Notes under the pieces: generated by a model
Database searches by the model: none
Seen by the model: the letters and a program-made list of their open reading frames with translations, nothing else
Told to the model about the DNA's origin: nothing
Shown: one piece after another, positions 42,444 to 51,565 of the stretch
Layout of the letters: each line of letters begins with the position of its first letter
Position numbering within the stretch: the stretch's first letter is position 1
Made by a program: the position numbers and the translations under genes
From: Nitrospira moscoviensis
GTDB lineage: Bacteria > Nitrospirota > Nitrospiria > Nitrospirales > Nitrospiraceae
Direction: 5' to 3'
DNA: 64,000 bases
Assembly: GCF_001273775.1 (NCBI RefSeq)
Contig: NZ_CP011801.1
Coordinates: forward strand, 4,504,001 to 4,568,000

Positions 42444-43313
42444 ATGCGTGTCGCCGTCGTCGGCATCGGAGTGCTGGGCCGCGCCGTCGCCGCGCGACTG
42501 CAGAGAGCCGGCCATACCGTCGTCGCCTACAATCGCACGAGCGGGAAGGCCGAGGCGTTGCGTCCGCTGGGCGTCGTCGTGGCGGACTCTCCGGCGCTGG
42601 CGCTGAGAGAGGCGGACTGTACGTTGCTGTTCCTGACCGACGCGCCGGCCATCCGGTCGGTGTTGTTCCGGGAAGACACCCGCCCGGCGCTCGCGGGACG
42701 GACCGTCATCCAAATGGGCACGATCGGTCCGGACGAAAGCCGTGCGGTGGCCGAAACGGTCCTGGCCGAAGGCGGCGACTATCTGGAAGCGCCCGTCCTG
42801 GGCAGCGTCGCCGAAGCGCAGGCCGGCAATCTCCTGGTTATGGTCGGCGGGAGCCGGGACCAGATGCGCCGCTGGGAGCCGCTTCTACAGACCCTCTCCA
42901 ACGAGCCGCGCTTCGTGGGATCGATCGGCCAAGCGGCGTCGCTCAAGCTCGCGCTGAATCACTTGATCGCCGCCGAGACGGCGGCCTTCTCCCTGAGCCT
43001 CGCCTTGATCCAACGCTCGCAGGTGCCGGTCGATCTCTTCATGTCCATCCTGAAAGACAGCGCGCTGTTTGCGCCGACGTTCGACAAGAAACTTCCCCGA
43101 TTGCAAGCCCGCCGGTACGACGATCCCAACTTTTCGACGCGGCATCTCCTCAAAGATGTCGATTTATTTGTAGCGGCCGCTCGGGAGCACGGCCTCCGGA
43201 CATCTTCCCTCGACGGCGTGCGGCAGATTCTCGTCGACGCGATCGCCCATGGATCGGGCGACGTAGATTACTCGGTTCTGTACGAGGAGGTGCTGCGGGG
43301 AGCTCAGCGTTAA
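42444..43313 (+). CDS. NAD(P)-dependent oxidoreductase, 3-hydroxyisobutyrate dehydrogenase family
   Basis: A 289-residue beta-hydroxyacid dehydrogenase. VAVVGIGVLGRAVA gives the GxGxxG dinucleotide fold. The catalytic region includes YLEAPVLGSVAEAQAGNLLVMVGG, and LKLALNHLIAAETAAFSLSLAL contains the active-site Lys of the family. These enzymes act on small hydroxyacids or semialdehydes; the substrate is not predictable. It is next to cysQ and its stop overlaps that of the convergent lipoprotein gene by four bases. Confidence 0.9.
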   Translation: MRVAVVGIGVLGRAVAARLQRAGHTVVAYNRTSGKAEALRPLGVVVADSPALALREADCTLLFLTDAPAIRSVLFREDTRPALAGRTVIQMGTIGPDESRAVAETVLAEGGDYLEAPVLGSVAEAQAGNLLVMVGGSRDQMRRWEPLLQTLSNEPRFVGSIGQAASLKLALNHLIAAETAAFSLSLALIQRSQVPVDLFMSILKDSALFAPTFDKKLPRLQARRYDDPNFSTRHLLKDVDLFVAAAREHGLRTSSLDGVRQILVDAIAHGSGDVDYSVLYEEVLRGAQR

Positions 43314-43762
43314 GGCACGGCAGGCGTATCGTTCAGGTTGGTGAGCGAAGTCTTTCTGGTCAGGCGAAAAGACCCGCCCTTCTGCGCCGGGGCGCGATCG
43401 TCGCCGATACGGAGATACCACCAGGTGCCCTCGCCTTCGTTGTAATCGGGAGAGAGCTTGATCACAAAGCCTCCTTCGCGGTCATTCTCCCGTTGGTACC
43501 ACTTGCCGACCCACGTCCGATCCCCGAACCTGGTGGTCTCCAAGCGGCCGTCCTTCCATGCATAGGTCCCGTTGCCCCGGTCATCGAGCCTCAGCGTGAC
43601 GACGGCTCCGTCCTCATACTCCCATTCCCCGGCAAGGATGGCGCGATCACCGTCCGGAAGATCGGACGCGACGGCCGGCGCCACCGCCTGATGGTGTCCG
43701 CAACCCGTGATGATGAAGAGCAGCAGCGCGAACGGCGTCCACGCGAGACGGCGAAAAAGCAT
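43310..43762 (-). CDS. lipoprotein of unknown function
   Basis: A 150-residue lipoprotein whose signal peptide ends IITGC. The mature part (LAGEWEYEDGAVVTLRLDDRGNGTYAWKDG... GDRTWVGKWYQREND... GTWWYLRIG) is beta-rich with several Trp, a pattern seen in small lipocalin-like or META-type domains. The ATG at 43762 starts the signal peptide; a longer frame from 43801 is less likely. Confidence 0.72.
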   Translation of the reverse strand: MLFRRLAWTPFALLLFIITGCGHHQAVAPAVASDLPDGDRAILAGEWEYEDGAVVTLRLDDRGNGTYAWKDGRLETTRFGDRTWVGKWYQRENDREGGFVIKLSPDYNEGEGTWWYLRIGDDRAPAQKGGSFRLTRKTSLTNLNDTPAVP

Positions 43763-43823
43763 AGGACGGTTTACCACGTGAACGTCATGATGACAACACA
43801 ACTGGGGTTATTTTTGCCGTTCT

Positions 43824-44984
43824 CTACCACCGGGCTTGCACGATCCGGCGGCAGGCTTCCTCCAGATCGGCATCGGTTTTCGCATAGCTGAAGCGCAGGA
43901 ACCGGGCCCCTTCGGGGCCCGCGAAGAACGCCTCCCCCGGCACACCGGCCACGCCGGTCTTCTGCAGGAAGGCCATCGCCCGTTCCTTTCCCGTGCGGCC
44001 GGGAATCCGCGACACGTCCGCCAGCACGTAGTAGGCGCCGCCTGGAATGGAGGGCCGCAACCCCGCTTTGTCGAGCGCGGCGCAAAAGCGGTCCCGCTTG
44101 TGTTGGTAGTCCCGGGCAAGATTCTCATAAAACGTGTCCGGCAGTTCATTGATGCCGCAGGCCACGCCCATTTGAAGCGGAGCCGGCGCGCAGACGTAGA
44201 GCAAATCGTTCATGGCGCCGATGGCCCGGCTCCATCGGTCGTCGGCGACGCTGTAGCCGATCCTCCACCCTGTCACGCTGAAGGTCTTGGAGTAGCCGCC
44301 GATCGTGATCGTACGCTCCGCCATGCCGGGCAGCGAGGCGACGCTGATGTGGCGACGCCCGTCGTAGAGAAAATACTCGTAGATCTCATCGGTGAAAACG
44401 AAGAGATCGTGGCGCCGCGCCAGCTCGGCCACTCCCTCGAGCTCCTGCCGGCTGAAGACTTTCCCGGAGGGATTGCCGGGCGAGTTGACGATGATGGCCT
44501 TCGTCCTCGACGTGACGGCTTGCGCCACGTCGCCGGGCTCGTAGGTCCAGTCGGGCGCCCGCATGGCGACGATGGCCGGCACGGCATCCACCGCGAGCAG
44601 CGCGCTGATGTGATATTGGTAGTACGGCTCGAAGAGAATCACTTCATCGCCGGGATCCAACAGCGCCGCGCAGGCGCAGTGAAACGCGCCGGTCGCGCCG
44701 CAGCTGGCCGTGATGTGCCGATCCGGATCGGCCGGGATGCCGTTGTACCGCGCGAGCTTGCCGGCGATCGCCTGACGCAACTCGGCCAGCCCGTCAAATC
44801 TGGTGTAGAGGTTGTAGCCGTCGGCCAGCGCCCGCGCCGCGCCGCGAATCACCGCGGGCGGCACCGGCGTGTCGCACACCCCTTGCGCCATGTTCAAGCC
44901 TTTCACGTCCACACAGGCCTGGGTCATGGCCCGGATCTCTGATTGAGCCAGACTCGCCATTCGCCGGCTGACCGTTCGCGCCAT
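43824..44984 (-). CDS. PLP-dependent aminotransferase, class I/II
   Basis: A 386-residue fold-type-I aminotransferase. NSPGNPSGKVFSRQEL, FTDEIYEYFLYDG and SKTFSVTGWRIGY carry the PLP-binding Asn, Asp/Tyr and Schiff-base Lys233. FLRFSYAKTD near the C-terminus holds the substrate-carboxylate Arg. It belongs to the aspartate/KAT-like subgroup; methionine or kynurenine aminotransferase activity are options, not decidable here. It is a single gene. Confidence 0.92.
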   Translation of the reverse strand: MARTVSRRMASLAQSEIRAMTQACVDVKGLNMAQGVCDTPVPPAVIRGAARALADGYNLYTRFDGLAELRQAIAGKLARYNGIPADPDRHITASCGATGAFHCACAALLDPGDEVILFEPYYQYHISALLAVDAVPAIVAMRAPDWTYEPGDVAQAVTSRTKAIIVNSPGNPSGKVFSRQELEGVAELARRHDLFVFTDEIYEYFLYDGRRHISVASLPGMAERTITIGGYSKTFSVTGWRIGYSVADDRWSRAIGAMNDLLYVCAPAPLQMGVACGINELPDTFYENLARDYQHKRDRFCAALDKAGLRPSIPGGAYYVLADVSRIPGRTGKERAMAFLQKTGVAGVPGEAFFAGPEGARFLRFSYAKTDADLEEACRRIVQARW

Positions 44985-45089
44985 CGCTCTCCTCTGCCTT
45001 CAGTTGTAGAGGTCCTTTGTCGCAGACCGATCCCTCTACGTCAAGACCGGGATCGTGATCGTTCTCCGAATAGCTTTCTCACTTAGTAT

Positions 45090-45119
45090 TTGCTACGTAC
45101 CTATCGACCGGCTTATACT
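45090..45119 (+). promoter_or_regulatory. sigma-70-type promoter for the PilZ gene
   Basis: TTGCTA (45090) and TATACT (45114) are 18 bp apart, about 130 bp before the PilZ start. The -10 element is close to consensus. Confidence 0.45.
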
Positions 45120-45249
45120 CATCCGACCAAAGGGTCTCTTTTCTGATTCGGCGGTTCACCGCCATTTCCCGCCTTGGAGGTACCCCGATCGGGGAATGCG
45201 TGCCGGGGAGCCCGCCGGTATCCTTTCTGTCGAAGGAGAGTCATCAGCC

Positions 45250-45606
45250 ATGGATGCCCTACCAGCCGGACAGCAAGTGCCTCCCACCGAGCACGCCGAG
45301 AAAGACCGCCGGGGACGACGGCTCAACCTCTCCTGCCGCCTGTTTTTCTTCGGCGACGACGAATTCGAGGGCGAAGGCAAAACGCTCGATGTCTCGGCCA
45401 ACGGTTGCCGAGCCACCTCCGCGGTGACTGTGCAGCCGGGCATGGCTCTCAAATTGTCGCTGTTCCTGCCCGACCACAACTGGCCGTTGCGCGTCGATCG
45501 GGGGATCGTCCGGTGGGTCGCGGGCCAGGAGTTCGGGGTGGAATTCACCACGATCCGGATGGCGCAACGGGAACGGCTGCGGGCGCTGGTGATGAAGCGC
45601 CGATGA
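45250..45606 (+). CDS. PilZ-domain protein (cyclic-di-GMP receptor)
   Basis: A 118-residue single PilZ domain. The N-terminal Arg motif is RRGRRLNLSCRLFF and the second is DVSANGCRA (D-x-S-x-x-G), together the cyclic-di-GMP-binding pair. Beta strands continue to FGVEFTTI. It could relay c-di-GMP to polysaccharide or motility machinery. GAAGGAGAG lies before the ATG at 45250, which is chosen over a longer frame from 45055. Confidence 0.9.
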   Translation: MDALPAGQQVPPTEHAEKDRRGRRLNLSCRLFFFGDDEFEGEGKTLDVSANGCRATSAVTVQPGMALKLSLFLPDHNWPLRVDRGIVRWVAGQEFGVEFTTIRMAQRERLRALVMKRR

Positions 45607-45618
45607 TCCCCTCCCCGC

Positions 45619-46242
45619 TTACTTCCGCCCGAAGGCAGGAGCGGACGCCGCACCGATGCTCCCGATCTCCCGCTTGCGGGTCGGAGCAAGGCCGGATGCG
45701 CGGGGATGGCCGCGCCCCCCACGGAACGCATCATAGTACCGCAGGACCTTCCTGACATACGCGCGGGTTTCTCTGATCCTCGGAATCTTCCCGCCTTTGA
45801 CGCGATGGACGCCGGCATTGTAGGCCGCGAGCGCCAGCGGCAAATCGCCGTCGTACAAATTCAACAGATGACGCAGTTGTTTCGCGCCTCCGCGGATGTT
45901 TTGAATCGGATCGTAAATGTCGCCGATCCGCAGCGTCGCTGCCGTGTCGGGCGTCAGTTGCATGAGGCCGACGGCGCCCTTGCGGGACACGGCATGCGGA
46001 CGGAAGTCGGATTCCACCTTGATCACCGCCCGCAACAGCGCCGGATCGAGACGGTACCGTTTCGCATAGAACTGGATCGCCCGCCGGATCTCCTGCTTGC
46101 TGTACTGCGGGCGGCCGTCGAAATCCGATTTGGTCGGCAGCGGGAGCGCGAGGACGATCAGACCGGCGATGGCGAGCGTGCGGAGTCCGCGGAGAATTCT
46201 CCGACTGGACGGCGGCGGCCATGTCGACAATGGATTGTTCAC
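45619..46242 (-). CDS. lytic transglycosylase (SLT domain)
   Basis: A 207-residue exported protein with an N-terminal signal or anchor helix (about 20-37) and an SLT domain: LLRAVIKVESDF with catalytic Glu77, GAVGLMQLTPDTA, and LALAAYNAGVHRV. It cleaves peptidoglycan between MurNAc and GlcNAc. The start is a GTG at 46242 without a clear ribosome site, so it could lie elsewhere, although no ATG precedes the helix in this frame. Confidence 0.9.
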   Translation of the reverse strand: MNNPLSTWPPPSSRRILRGLRTLAIAGLIVLALPLPTKSDFDGRPQYSKQEIRRAIQFYAKRYRLDPALLRAVIKVESDFRPHAVSRKGAVGLMQLTPDTAATLRIGDIYDPIQNIRGGAKQLRHLLNLYDGDLPLALAAYNAGVHRVKGGKIPRIRETRAYVRKVLRYYDAFRGGRGHPRASGLAPTRKREIGSIGAASAPAFGRK

Positions 46243-46316
46243 GAAGCGACCCGCTCGTCCCGTCGGATACGGGAAGAAGGCGGGTCATAGGAAGCTTCCT
46301 CAAGAGCTGTGCCTGC

Positions 46317-46357
46317 CCGGTCCCTTCTAACCCATTGTAGAATCGGGTTGGGACCGG
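46317..46357 (-). terminator. inverted repeat after msrA, putative terminator
   Basis: CCGGTCCC and AACCC pair with GGGTT and GGGACCGG around a central loop, in the gap between msrA and the lytic transglycosylase. A four-base bulge interrupts one arm and there is no U-tract. Confidence 0.4.
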
Positions 46358-46412
46358 TTCTTCTCATGTGACTGGGTGCCCGAAAGGGACAGGGCGGCCA
46401 ATTTTTGCCAGG

Positions 46413-47033
46413 CTACGGTTTCCCCCACAGCGTCTCCAAACGCTGGGCGCGGCCGCAGCTGAATTTGTAGTACTTATAGCGGATCGGATTCTTCTTGTAG
46501 AAATCCTGATGGTACTCCTCGGCCCGATAGAACGCCGCCGCCTTCGTGATCTGCGTCACGATCGGCTGCGCGAACCGCTTGGACTGCTCGATGCTCCGTT
46601 TCGATTCTTCCGCCAGCCGCTGCTCCGCTTCGGTCCCGTAAAAAATAGCCGACCGGTATTGATTGCCATGGTCGCAGAACTGGGCGTTCGGCGTGAGGGG
46701 ATCCACGTTCCGCCAGAATGCCTCCAGTAACTGGGGGTACCCGACCTTCGCCGGATCGTAGAGCACTTCCACGGACTCGGCATGGCCGGTTTGTCCGGCG
46801 GACACCTGTTCGTAACTGGGATTCGCCACGGTGCCGCCCATGTAGCCGGAGACGACGGCGATGACGCCGTCTACTTTTTCGAACGCCTCTTCCATGCACC
46901 AAAAGCATCCGCCGGCGAAGTACGCCTTAGCCAGTGAATCGGCCTGCACAGTTTGAGATGCCGGCCATCCGAGCAGGGCGCTGGAGAGGACCAAGCCAAC
47001 GACCGATAGGGTGCGAAGCGTGGGAATCGCCAT
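46413..47033 (-). CDS. msrA: peptide-methionine (S)-S-oxide reductase, exported
   Basis: A 206-residue MsrA with a Sec signal peptide (hydrophobic core 10-22). GGCFWCMEEAF has the catalytic Cys43, and GYMGGTVANPSYEQVSAGQTGHAE and the C-terminal YKFSCGRAQRLE segment complete the family. It repairs oxidised methionine, here in the periplasm. AGGAGGATCC precedes the ATG at 47033. Confidence 0.94.
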   Translation of the reverse strand: MAIPTLRTLSVVGLVLSSALLGWPASQTVQADSLAKAYFAGGCFWCMEEAFEKVDGVIAVVSGYMGGTVANPSYEQVSAGQTGHAESVEVLYDPAKVGYPQLLEAFWRNVDPLTPNAQFCDHGNQYRSAIFYGTEAEQRLAEESKRSIEQSKRFAQPIVTQITKAAAFYRAEEYHQDFYKKNPIRYKYYKFSCGRAQRLETLWGKP

Positions 47034-47131
47034 GGTGGATCCTCCTGTGAGAACGTCGTCCGAGGGGCGACGTTCTTACATCCTACTACGAGGAGGAAGA
47101 CCGGCCCGGTTTTCTCGCTCGCCGGACCCGC

Positions 47132-47674
47132 TCAGAGACGGACGTCACCATAGCCGTCGCCCGCGTTGCGCCGGGCCTGCCGGTGGTGCCCTTCCATCCG
47201 TTTCATGATGAGCTCGATCGCTTCCTCCGGCGAGGCGGCCGCCGAGACCAGTTTCTTCCCCAGCTTCCGGAAAAACGCCGCCTCGGCGGGGCTCGCGTCC
47301 ACGAGGATCACCGGCTTGCCGGCTTTCACCGCCAAGGCCACTTCCGACACCGTCCCGGAGCCGCTCAAGCCGCACGCGACCACGACGTCGCTGGACAGCA
47401 CGTTGACGTTGTTGCGCCCGCTCCCCATTTCGGTGATGATCGGGACATCGACATGGCGCGACACCTTGTCCTTCGCCGTCGGCAGGATGCCGACCGTCAA
47501 GCTGCCGCCGACCCGCTTGGCGCCCTCACAGGCCGCGTCCATCACGCCCACATCGCGCCCGCCGGTGAGGACCACCCAGCCGCGCCGCGCGATGAACTCG
47601 CCGAGCAGGCGCGCGTTGTCCAAGTCTTTCTTCTTGGCCTTGGCCGGCCCCATCACGCCCACGATAAACCGCAC
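47132..47674 (-). CDS. TIGR00725 family SLOG-fold protein
   Basis: A 180-residue Rossmann-like protein: VVLTGGRDVGVMDAACEGAKRVGG, VPIITEMGSGRNNVNVLSSDVVVACGLSGSGTVSEVALAVKAGKPV. This resembles LOG-type proteins (cytokinin riboside phosphoribohydrolase relatives and DprA-like nucleotide binders), but the canonical PGGxGT of active LOGs reads SGSGTVSE here. A nucleotide-ligand role is likely. It starts at GTG 47674 with GGAGGG before it. Confidence 0.83.
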   Translation of the reverse strand: MRFIVGVMGPAKAKKKDLDNARLLGEFIARRGWVVLTGGRDVGVMDAACEGAKRVGGSLTVGILPTAKDKVSRHVDVPIITEMGSGRNNVNVLSSDVVVACGLSGSGTVSEVALAVKAGKPVILVDASPAEAAFFRKLGKKLVSAAASPEEAIELIMKRMEGHHRQARRNAGDGYGDVRL

Positions 47675-47696
47675 GGTCCCTCCGGTCCTCGAACCG

Positions 47697-49424
47697 TTAA
47701 AAGCGAGACGCCGTTAACGCCACATCGGCATGCGCCCACGCCGACTTGAATCGCTCCTCCACCGCTTCGGCCTCGGCGGTCTTGCCCTGCGCACGGAGGC
47801 TTTGCGCCAGCCCGAACAACGCCCAGCCGTTGTGGCGATGGCGCTCGAGATCGGCCCGATACACCGCTTCGGCCTCGGCCGGCCGGCCGGCCATCAGCAG
47901 AGCCGCGCCGAGATAGTGCCGGATCGGCAGAGGCCAGTGGGGCGGCTCGGTATAGGGAAGCCCGTCTTCGAGTGCGATCGCTTCCTGAAACAGCGCGACG
48001 GCCTCGGCATACCGCTGCCGATGAGCGGCGAGGTCTCCGGCCAGGAGGCGCTCGGCGATCTTCAGCAGCGTGCGCGTCGTTTTCTGCTCCGGCGTCTTCT
48101 GCCGGCCCAGCCGCTTGGCGAGGGCGGCCAAGGCCGCATGCTCGCCTTCCGCGCCGGGCAGGCGCCCGGTCGCCGCCAGTGCGAGGCCTCGTCCAAGCCG
48201 CCACATGCCGTCAAACAGCGACAAGCCCTTGGCGGGAGGCGGCTCCCGCAGGAGGGCGTCCCACTGCCCGAACCGGATCAGCGAGTAGATCGGCGTGGTG
48301 AGATACGCTTCCCTCCACGGATCCTTGCGCGCATCCGCTTCGGAAATGGTCGCCGTGAGCTCGCGGGCCGCCTTGATAGTCTCGGCCTGCCGGCCTTCCA
48401 TCAGCAGCGAGGCCCAGAGAAAATGCACATTGTGGTTGTAGTAGCCGGTGGGATAGACGCCCGTGAGGGTGCGGCCGGCGAGATACTCCCGATCCACGTG
48501 CACCGCATGTTCGTTCCGCTCGGCCGCGTCGTGATACTGCCCCAGCCGGATATAGATGTGCGCCGGCATGTGGACCAGATGCCCGGCGCCCGGCATGAGG
48601 CTCGGCAGGCGCTGCGCACAGGGCAACGCGCGTTCCGGCGAGAGGGACGCTTCCACGGCGTGGATGTAGAAATGGCAGGCGCCGGGATGGTCAGGGTGCG
48701 AGGCTAGGACCGCTTCCAACGTGGCGACGATCTCCTCCGTCCCCGGCTTCGGCTTGCCGTCCGGCGTCCAGTAGTCCCACGGGCGCAGATCCATCAGCGC
48801 TTCCGCGAACAGGGTGCCGGCGTCGGGATCGTCGGGAAACCGGCGCCACAACGCCCGCATGGCGTCGGCGTACGCGCGGTCGAGCGCCGCCCGCGATCCG
48901 CCTTTGGCGCCGTACCGTTTCGCCAAGGCGTCGATATAGGCCTGCTCCGCATCGCTCGCCGCGCTACGGCGCGCCCTGGCCTTTTGCACCGCGTCCCGGG
49001 CGCGCCGCTCTGCCTGTTTGTCCGTCGCCTGGTTGATATTCGGCCCGAGCGCCAACGCGATGCCCCAATAGGGCATGGCGGCGGCCGGATCCAGCCGCGC
49101 CGCTTCCTCGAAGGCGCGGATCGCCTCTTCGTGATTGAACGCATAGACCAGACGCAGGCCTTGATCGAAATAGCGCTGCGTCTGTTCCGACGAGGTGGTG
49201 ATCGCGTGATGCAGCGTGCCGAGGTTGTCGAACAATGGAACAGGCGCAGACCCTTCGGAGGGGGGCGCGGCGCCGGCGGCGAGGCAGAGTCCGCCGAGCC
49301 AGATGAAGCCGCCGCATGCCAACCGGATCAGTGCCCGGCCGATCGCGGGGCATGCGCGCAGGAAGCGGGAGACGGGGTACGGCACGGGAGGCTGCTCACG
49401 AATTCGCTGGTCGCGGTCGCTCAC
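47697..49424 (-). CDS. large TPR-repeat protein with signal/anchor segment
   Basis: A 575-residue protein with an N-terminal hydrophobic segment (about 32-52) that is a signal or anchor. TPR-like helical repeats follow throughout (QGLRLVYAFNHEEAIRAFEEAARLDP; LVHMPAHIYIRLGQYHDAAERNEHAV; NGWALFGLAQSLRAQGKTAEAEAV). HMPAHIY and the LSLFDGMWRLGRG segment are found in a widespread but uncharacterised group of exported TPR proteins. The GTG at 49424 overlaps the stop of the upstream gene as GTGA. Confidence 0.82.
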   Translation of the reverse strand: MSDRDQRIREQPPVPYPVSRFLRACPAIGRALIRLACGGFIWLGGLCLAAGAAPPSEGSAPVPLFDNLGTLHHAITTSSEQTQRYFDQGLRLVYAFNHEEAIRAFEEAARLDPAAAMPYWGIALALGPNINQATDKQAERRARDAVQKARARRSAASDAEQAYIDALAKRYGAKGGSRAALDRAYADAMRALWRRFPDDPDAGTLFAEALMDLRPWDYWTPDGKPKPGTEEIVATLEAVLASHPDHPGACHFYIHAVEASLSPERALPCAQRLPSLMPGAGHLVHMPAHIYIRLGQYHDAAERNEHAVHVDREYLAGRTLTGVYPTGYYNHNVHFLWASLLMEGRQAETIKAARELTATISEADARKDPWREAYLTTPIYSLIRFGQWDALLREPPPAKGLSLFDGMWRLGRGLALAATGRLPGAEGEHAALAALAKRLGRQKTPEQKTTRTLLKIAERLLAGDLAAHRQRYAEAVALFQEAIALEDGLPYTEPPHWPLPIRHYLGAALLMAGRPAEAEAVYRADLERHRHNGWALFGLAQSLRAQGKTAEAEAVEERFKSAWAHADVALTASRF

Positions 49425-50083
49425 AGACTGAGCGACGGCGTCGCCGGGGCGTCCTTGCGGCCGAGGGCCTTGTCTTTCACGCTCTGCTTCTCGCGGCCCG
49501 GCCGGTTCCGCTTGAGGGGAGCCGAGGCGACCCCGGTCGTCATGGCCGACAACGGGCCGCTTTCCATTTCCTTCCCCAAATACAGGAGCGCCTGTTGTTG
49601 CGAGAGGACCAGCGACTTGAGCTCATGGATTTGAGCCGACAGGCGGGCGATGTCTTGTTGCTGGGCGAGCAGGAAGGCGCGCAGCTCGGCCATCTCCTCC
49701 GGCTGTACGGCGGTCGCCGGCTGGGCCGATATCGGCGCCGGCGCGGGATCGATACGTAGCTGCGCCTCTTCGGGGAGCCGATCTCCGGCACAGGTCGCGC
49801 CGGTCGGTGATCGGTCGTCCACCGGAGCCCGGCCGGGCGCGTGTCCCGATTCTTCCGAACAGATCTCCAGCGACGGCGTCCGGTCTGCGGGCGTTGCCTG
49901 CGCCTTCCGTCCCCATCTGGTGAACGATGCAACGGCCTCCGCGAGCCCGCGAGCACAGGCCGCGCCTGATTCCAAAAGGACCTGCCCCAGGGACCGTTTC
50001 GACGGCCGGGCGGCGGACAGCTGCTCCGGCGTGGGAATGCGCCGGATGAGATTGATCGGTTCATCGCTGAATCGGCGGGACAT
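49421..50083 (-). CDS. protein of unknown function with C-terminal coiled coil
   Basis: A 220-residue protein. A polar, Pro/Ala/Ser-rich first half leads to a predicted coiled coil (EEMAELRAFLLAQQQDIARLSAQIHELKSLVLSQQQALLYLG), then a basic tail. No signal peptide is seen. GGAGGAGAGG precedes the ATG at 50083. It is coupled to the TPR gene by a GTGA overlap, so they may act together. No family was recognised. Confidence 0.7.
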   Translation of the reverse strand: MSRRFSDEPINLIRRIPTPEQLSAARPSKRSLGQVLLESGAACARGLAEAVASFTRWGRKAQATPADRTPSLEICSEESGHAPGRAPVDDRSPTGATCAGDRLPEEAQLRIDPAPAPISAQPATAVQPEEMAELRAFLLAQQQDIARLSAQIHELKSLVLSQQQALLYLGKEMESGPLSAMTTGVASAPLKRNRPGREKQSVKDKALGRKDAPATPSLSL

Positions 50084-50218
50084 AGACCTCTCCTCCCTGC
50101 GGAAGACACAGGCGCAACCCCCAGTGGGCACGCGCAGAAACATCGTTTCTCTACTCCTGCCGTGAGCAAGAGTCAATGTTTTTCATCGGATAGGCGGCGG
50201 CCGGCCGACGAGGACGGG

Positions 50219-51565
50219 CTAGAAACGGGTCGCGCTGGAAAAGTGAAACTCGGGCAAGGCCACGGCCGGCACCAGCATCTTGCCCGTCTCGGAGGTCACC
50301 GCTTCGAGCGGCACCGTCCAGGCGTCCAGGTGCTGGAATGCCCGTAAGGGACTCTCATGAAAGCGGAAGTTCTTCACCGCCGCGACGATTTCACCTTTTT
50401 CGATCAGGAACGTCCCATCTCTGGTCATGCCGGTGAGCGTCAAATCGGTGGGATTCACCGTCCGGATGTACCAGAAATTGGTGACGAGAATCGCGCGATC
50501 CGCCTGCTTGACGACGTCCTGCACGCGGTCGCGGGCGGCGCCCGCCACCGACAGCGACGGCGCCTCCAATGTCGGAATCGCCGTGAGGCGGTGCACGGCG
50601 GCGGTGTACCGGTCGTACGAGAGCTGCCGGAGCACGCCGCGGTCGATCCACACCGCCGCTTCGCTCGGCACACCCTCCGACGTAAAGCCGACGCCGAGTA
50701 GATCGGCGTGTCCGGGCAGGTTTTGCAGCGTCAGCCGCTCATCCACGATCCGCCGGCCGAGCTGCTGGGCAAAGGGACTGGTCCCCTTGTCGTAGGACTT
50801 GGCGTCCAGCGACCAGATGAGGCCGGTCCACAGCCCCGCCACGGCGGCCGGTTCGAGGATCACCGGATAACGGCCCGGCGCCAAGTCCCGCGGGTCGCGG
50901 CCGAGCTTGGCTTTATGGATCGCCGCCAATGTCCGCTCCTGAATGCGCAGATGATCGATGGACCGGTGGGCCGCCGCGCTCCATCCGGTCGCGTCGCCCG
51001 CTTGCACCGTCACGCTGAATCGGGCGTCGGTCCGTTCCTCGTAGGCGAAGAGCTGATTGCTCGCCGCGACGCCGACGGACGCCGTGGAGGATGCCACGAT
51101 GCCGGCGGCCATCATGTTTTCCATCCGGCAATGGCCGATGGCCTCGTTGGCATATTCCAGCCGGCGCGCCGGGCCGGCGGCCGCCGTCTCGGGGCGCGCG
51201 GTCGGCCGCGCAGGAAACGCCGTCGGCGGGGGCGGCGGCAGGTATTCCGGATCTTCCGGGGACAAGCGGGCGATGCGCTCGGCGCGGGCCAAGGTCTCCT
51301 GGATCGATCCGGCGGTGAAGTCGGTCGTGCTGGCCGTGCCCCGCTTCCGCCCCAATGCGACCGTAATGCTCAGCGTGCCGCGTCGGGTGTTGACGTTTTG
51401 GATGATTTGATTGTTCGCAAACCGCGTGGTGCCGACGTGCTGGTCGTGCAGGGTCACGAGCGTGTCGTCGCCGCTCGACCGCGTGAGCACGAGATCGGCG
51501 AGGAAGGCGAATTCCTCCCGACCGGTCATCTTGGGCCACGCCTTGGCGGTCGCCACGCTCGTCAT
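50219..51565 (-). CDS. tldE: TldE/PmbA family metalloprotease subunit
   Basis: A 448-residue protein of the TldD/PmbA family without the HExxxH motif, as expected for TldE. The C-terminal half has GTSPFAQQLGRRIVDERLTL, VPSEAAVWIDRGVLRQLSYDRYTA and NPTDLTLTGMTRDGTFLIEKGEI. With TldD it forms a heterodimeric protease that processes modified peptides. The ATG at 51565 overlaps the tldD stop as ATGA, which marks a coupled pair. Confidence 0.9.
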   Translation of the reverse strand: MTSVATAKAWPKMTGREEFAFLADLVLTRSSGDDTLVTLHDQHVGTTRFANNQIIQNVNTRRGTLSITVALGRKRGTASTTDFTAGSIQETLARAERIARLSPEDPEYLPPPPPTAFPARPTARPETAAAGPARRLEYANEAIGHCRMENMMAAGIVASSTASVGVAASNQLFAYEERTDARFSVTVQAGDATGWSAAAHRSIDHLRIQERTLAAIHKAKLGRDPRDLAPGRYPVILEPAAVAGLWTGLIWSLDAKSYDKGTSPFAQQLGRRIVDERLTLQNLPGHADLLGVGFTSEGVPSEAAVWIDRGVLRQLSYDRYTAAVHRLTAIPTLEAPSLSVAGAARDRVQDVVKQADRAILVTNFWYIRTVNPTDLTLTGMTRDGTFLIEKGEIVAAVKNFRFHESPLRAFQHLDAWTVPLEAVTSETGKMLVPAVALPEFHFSSATRF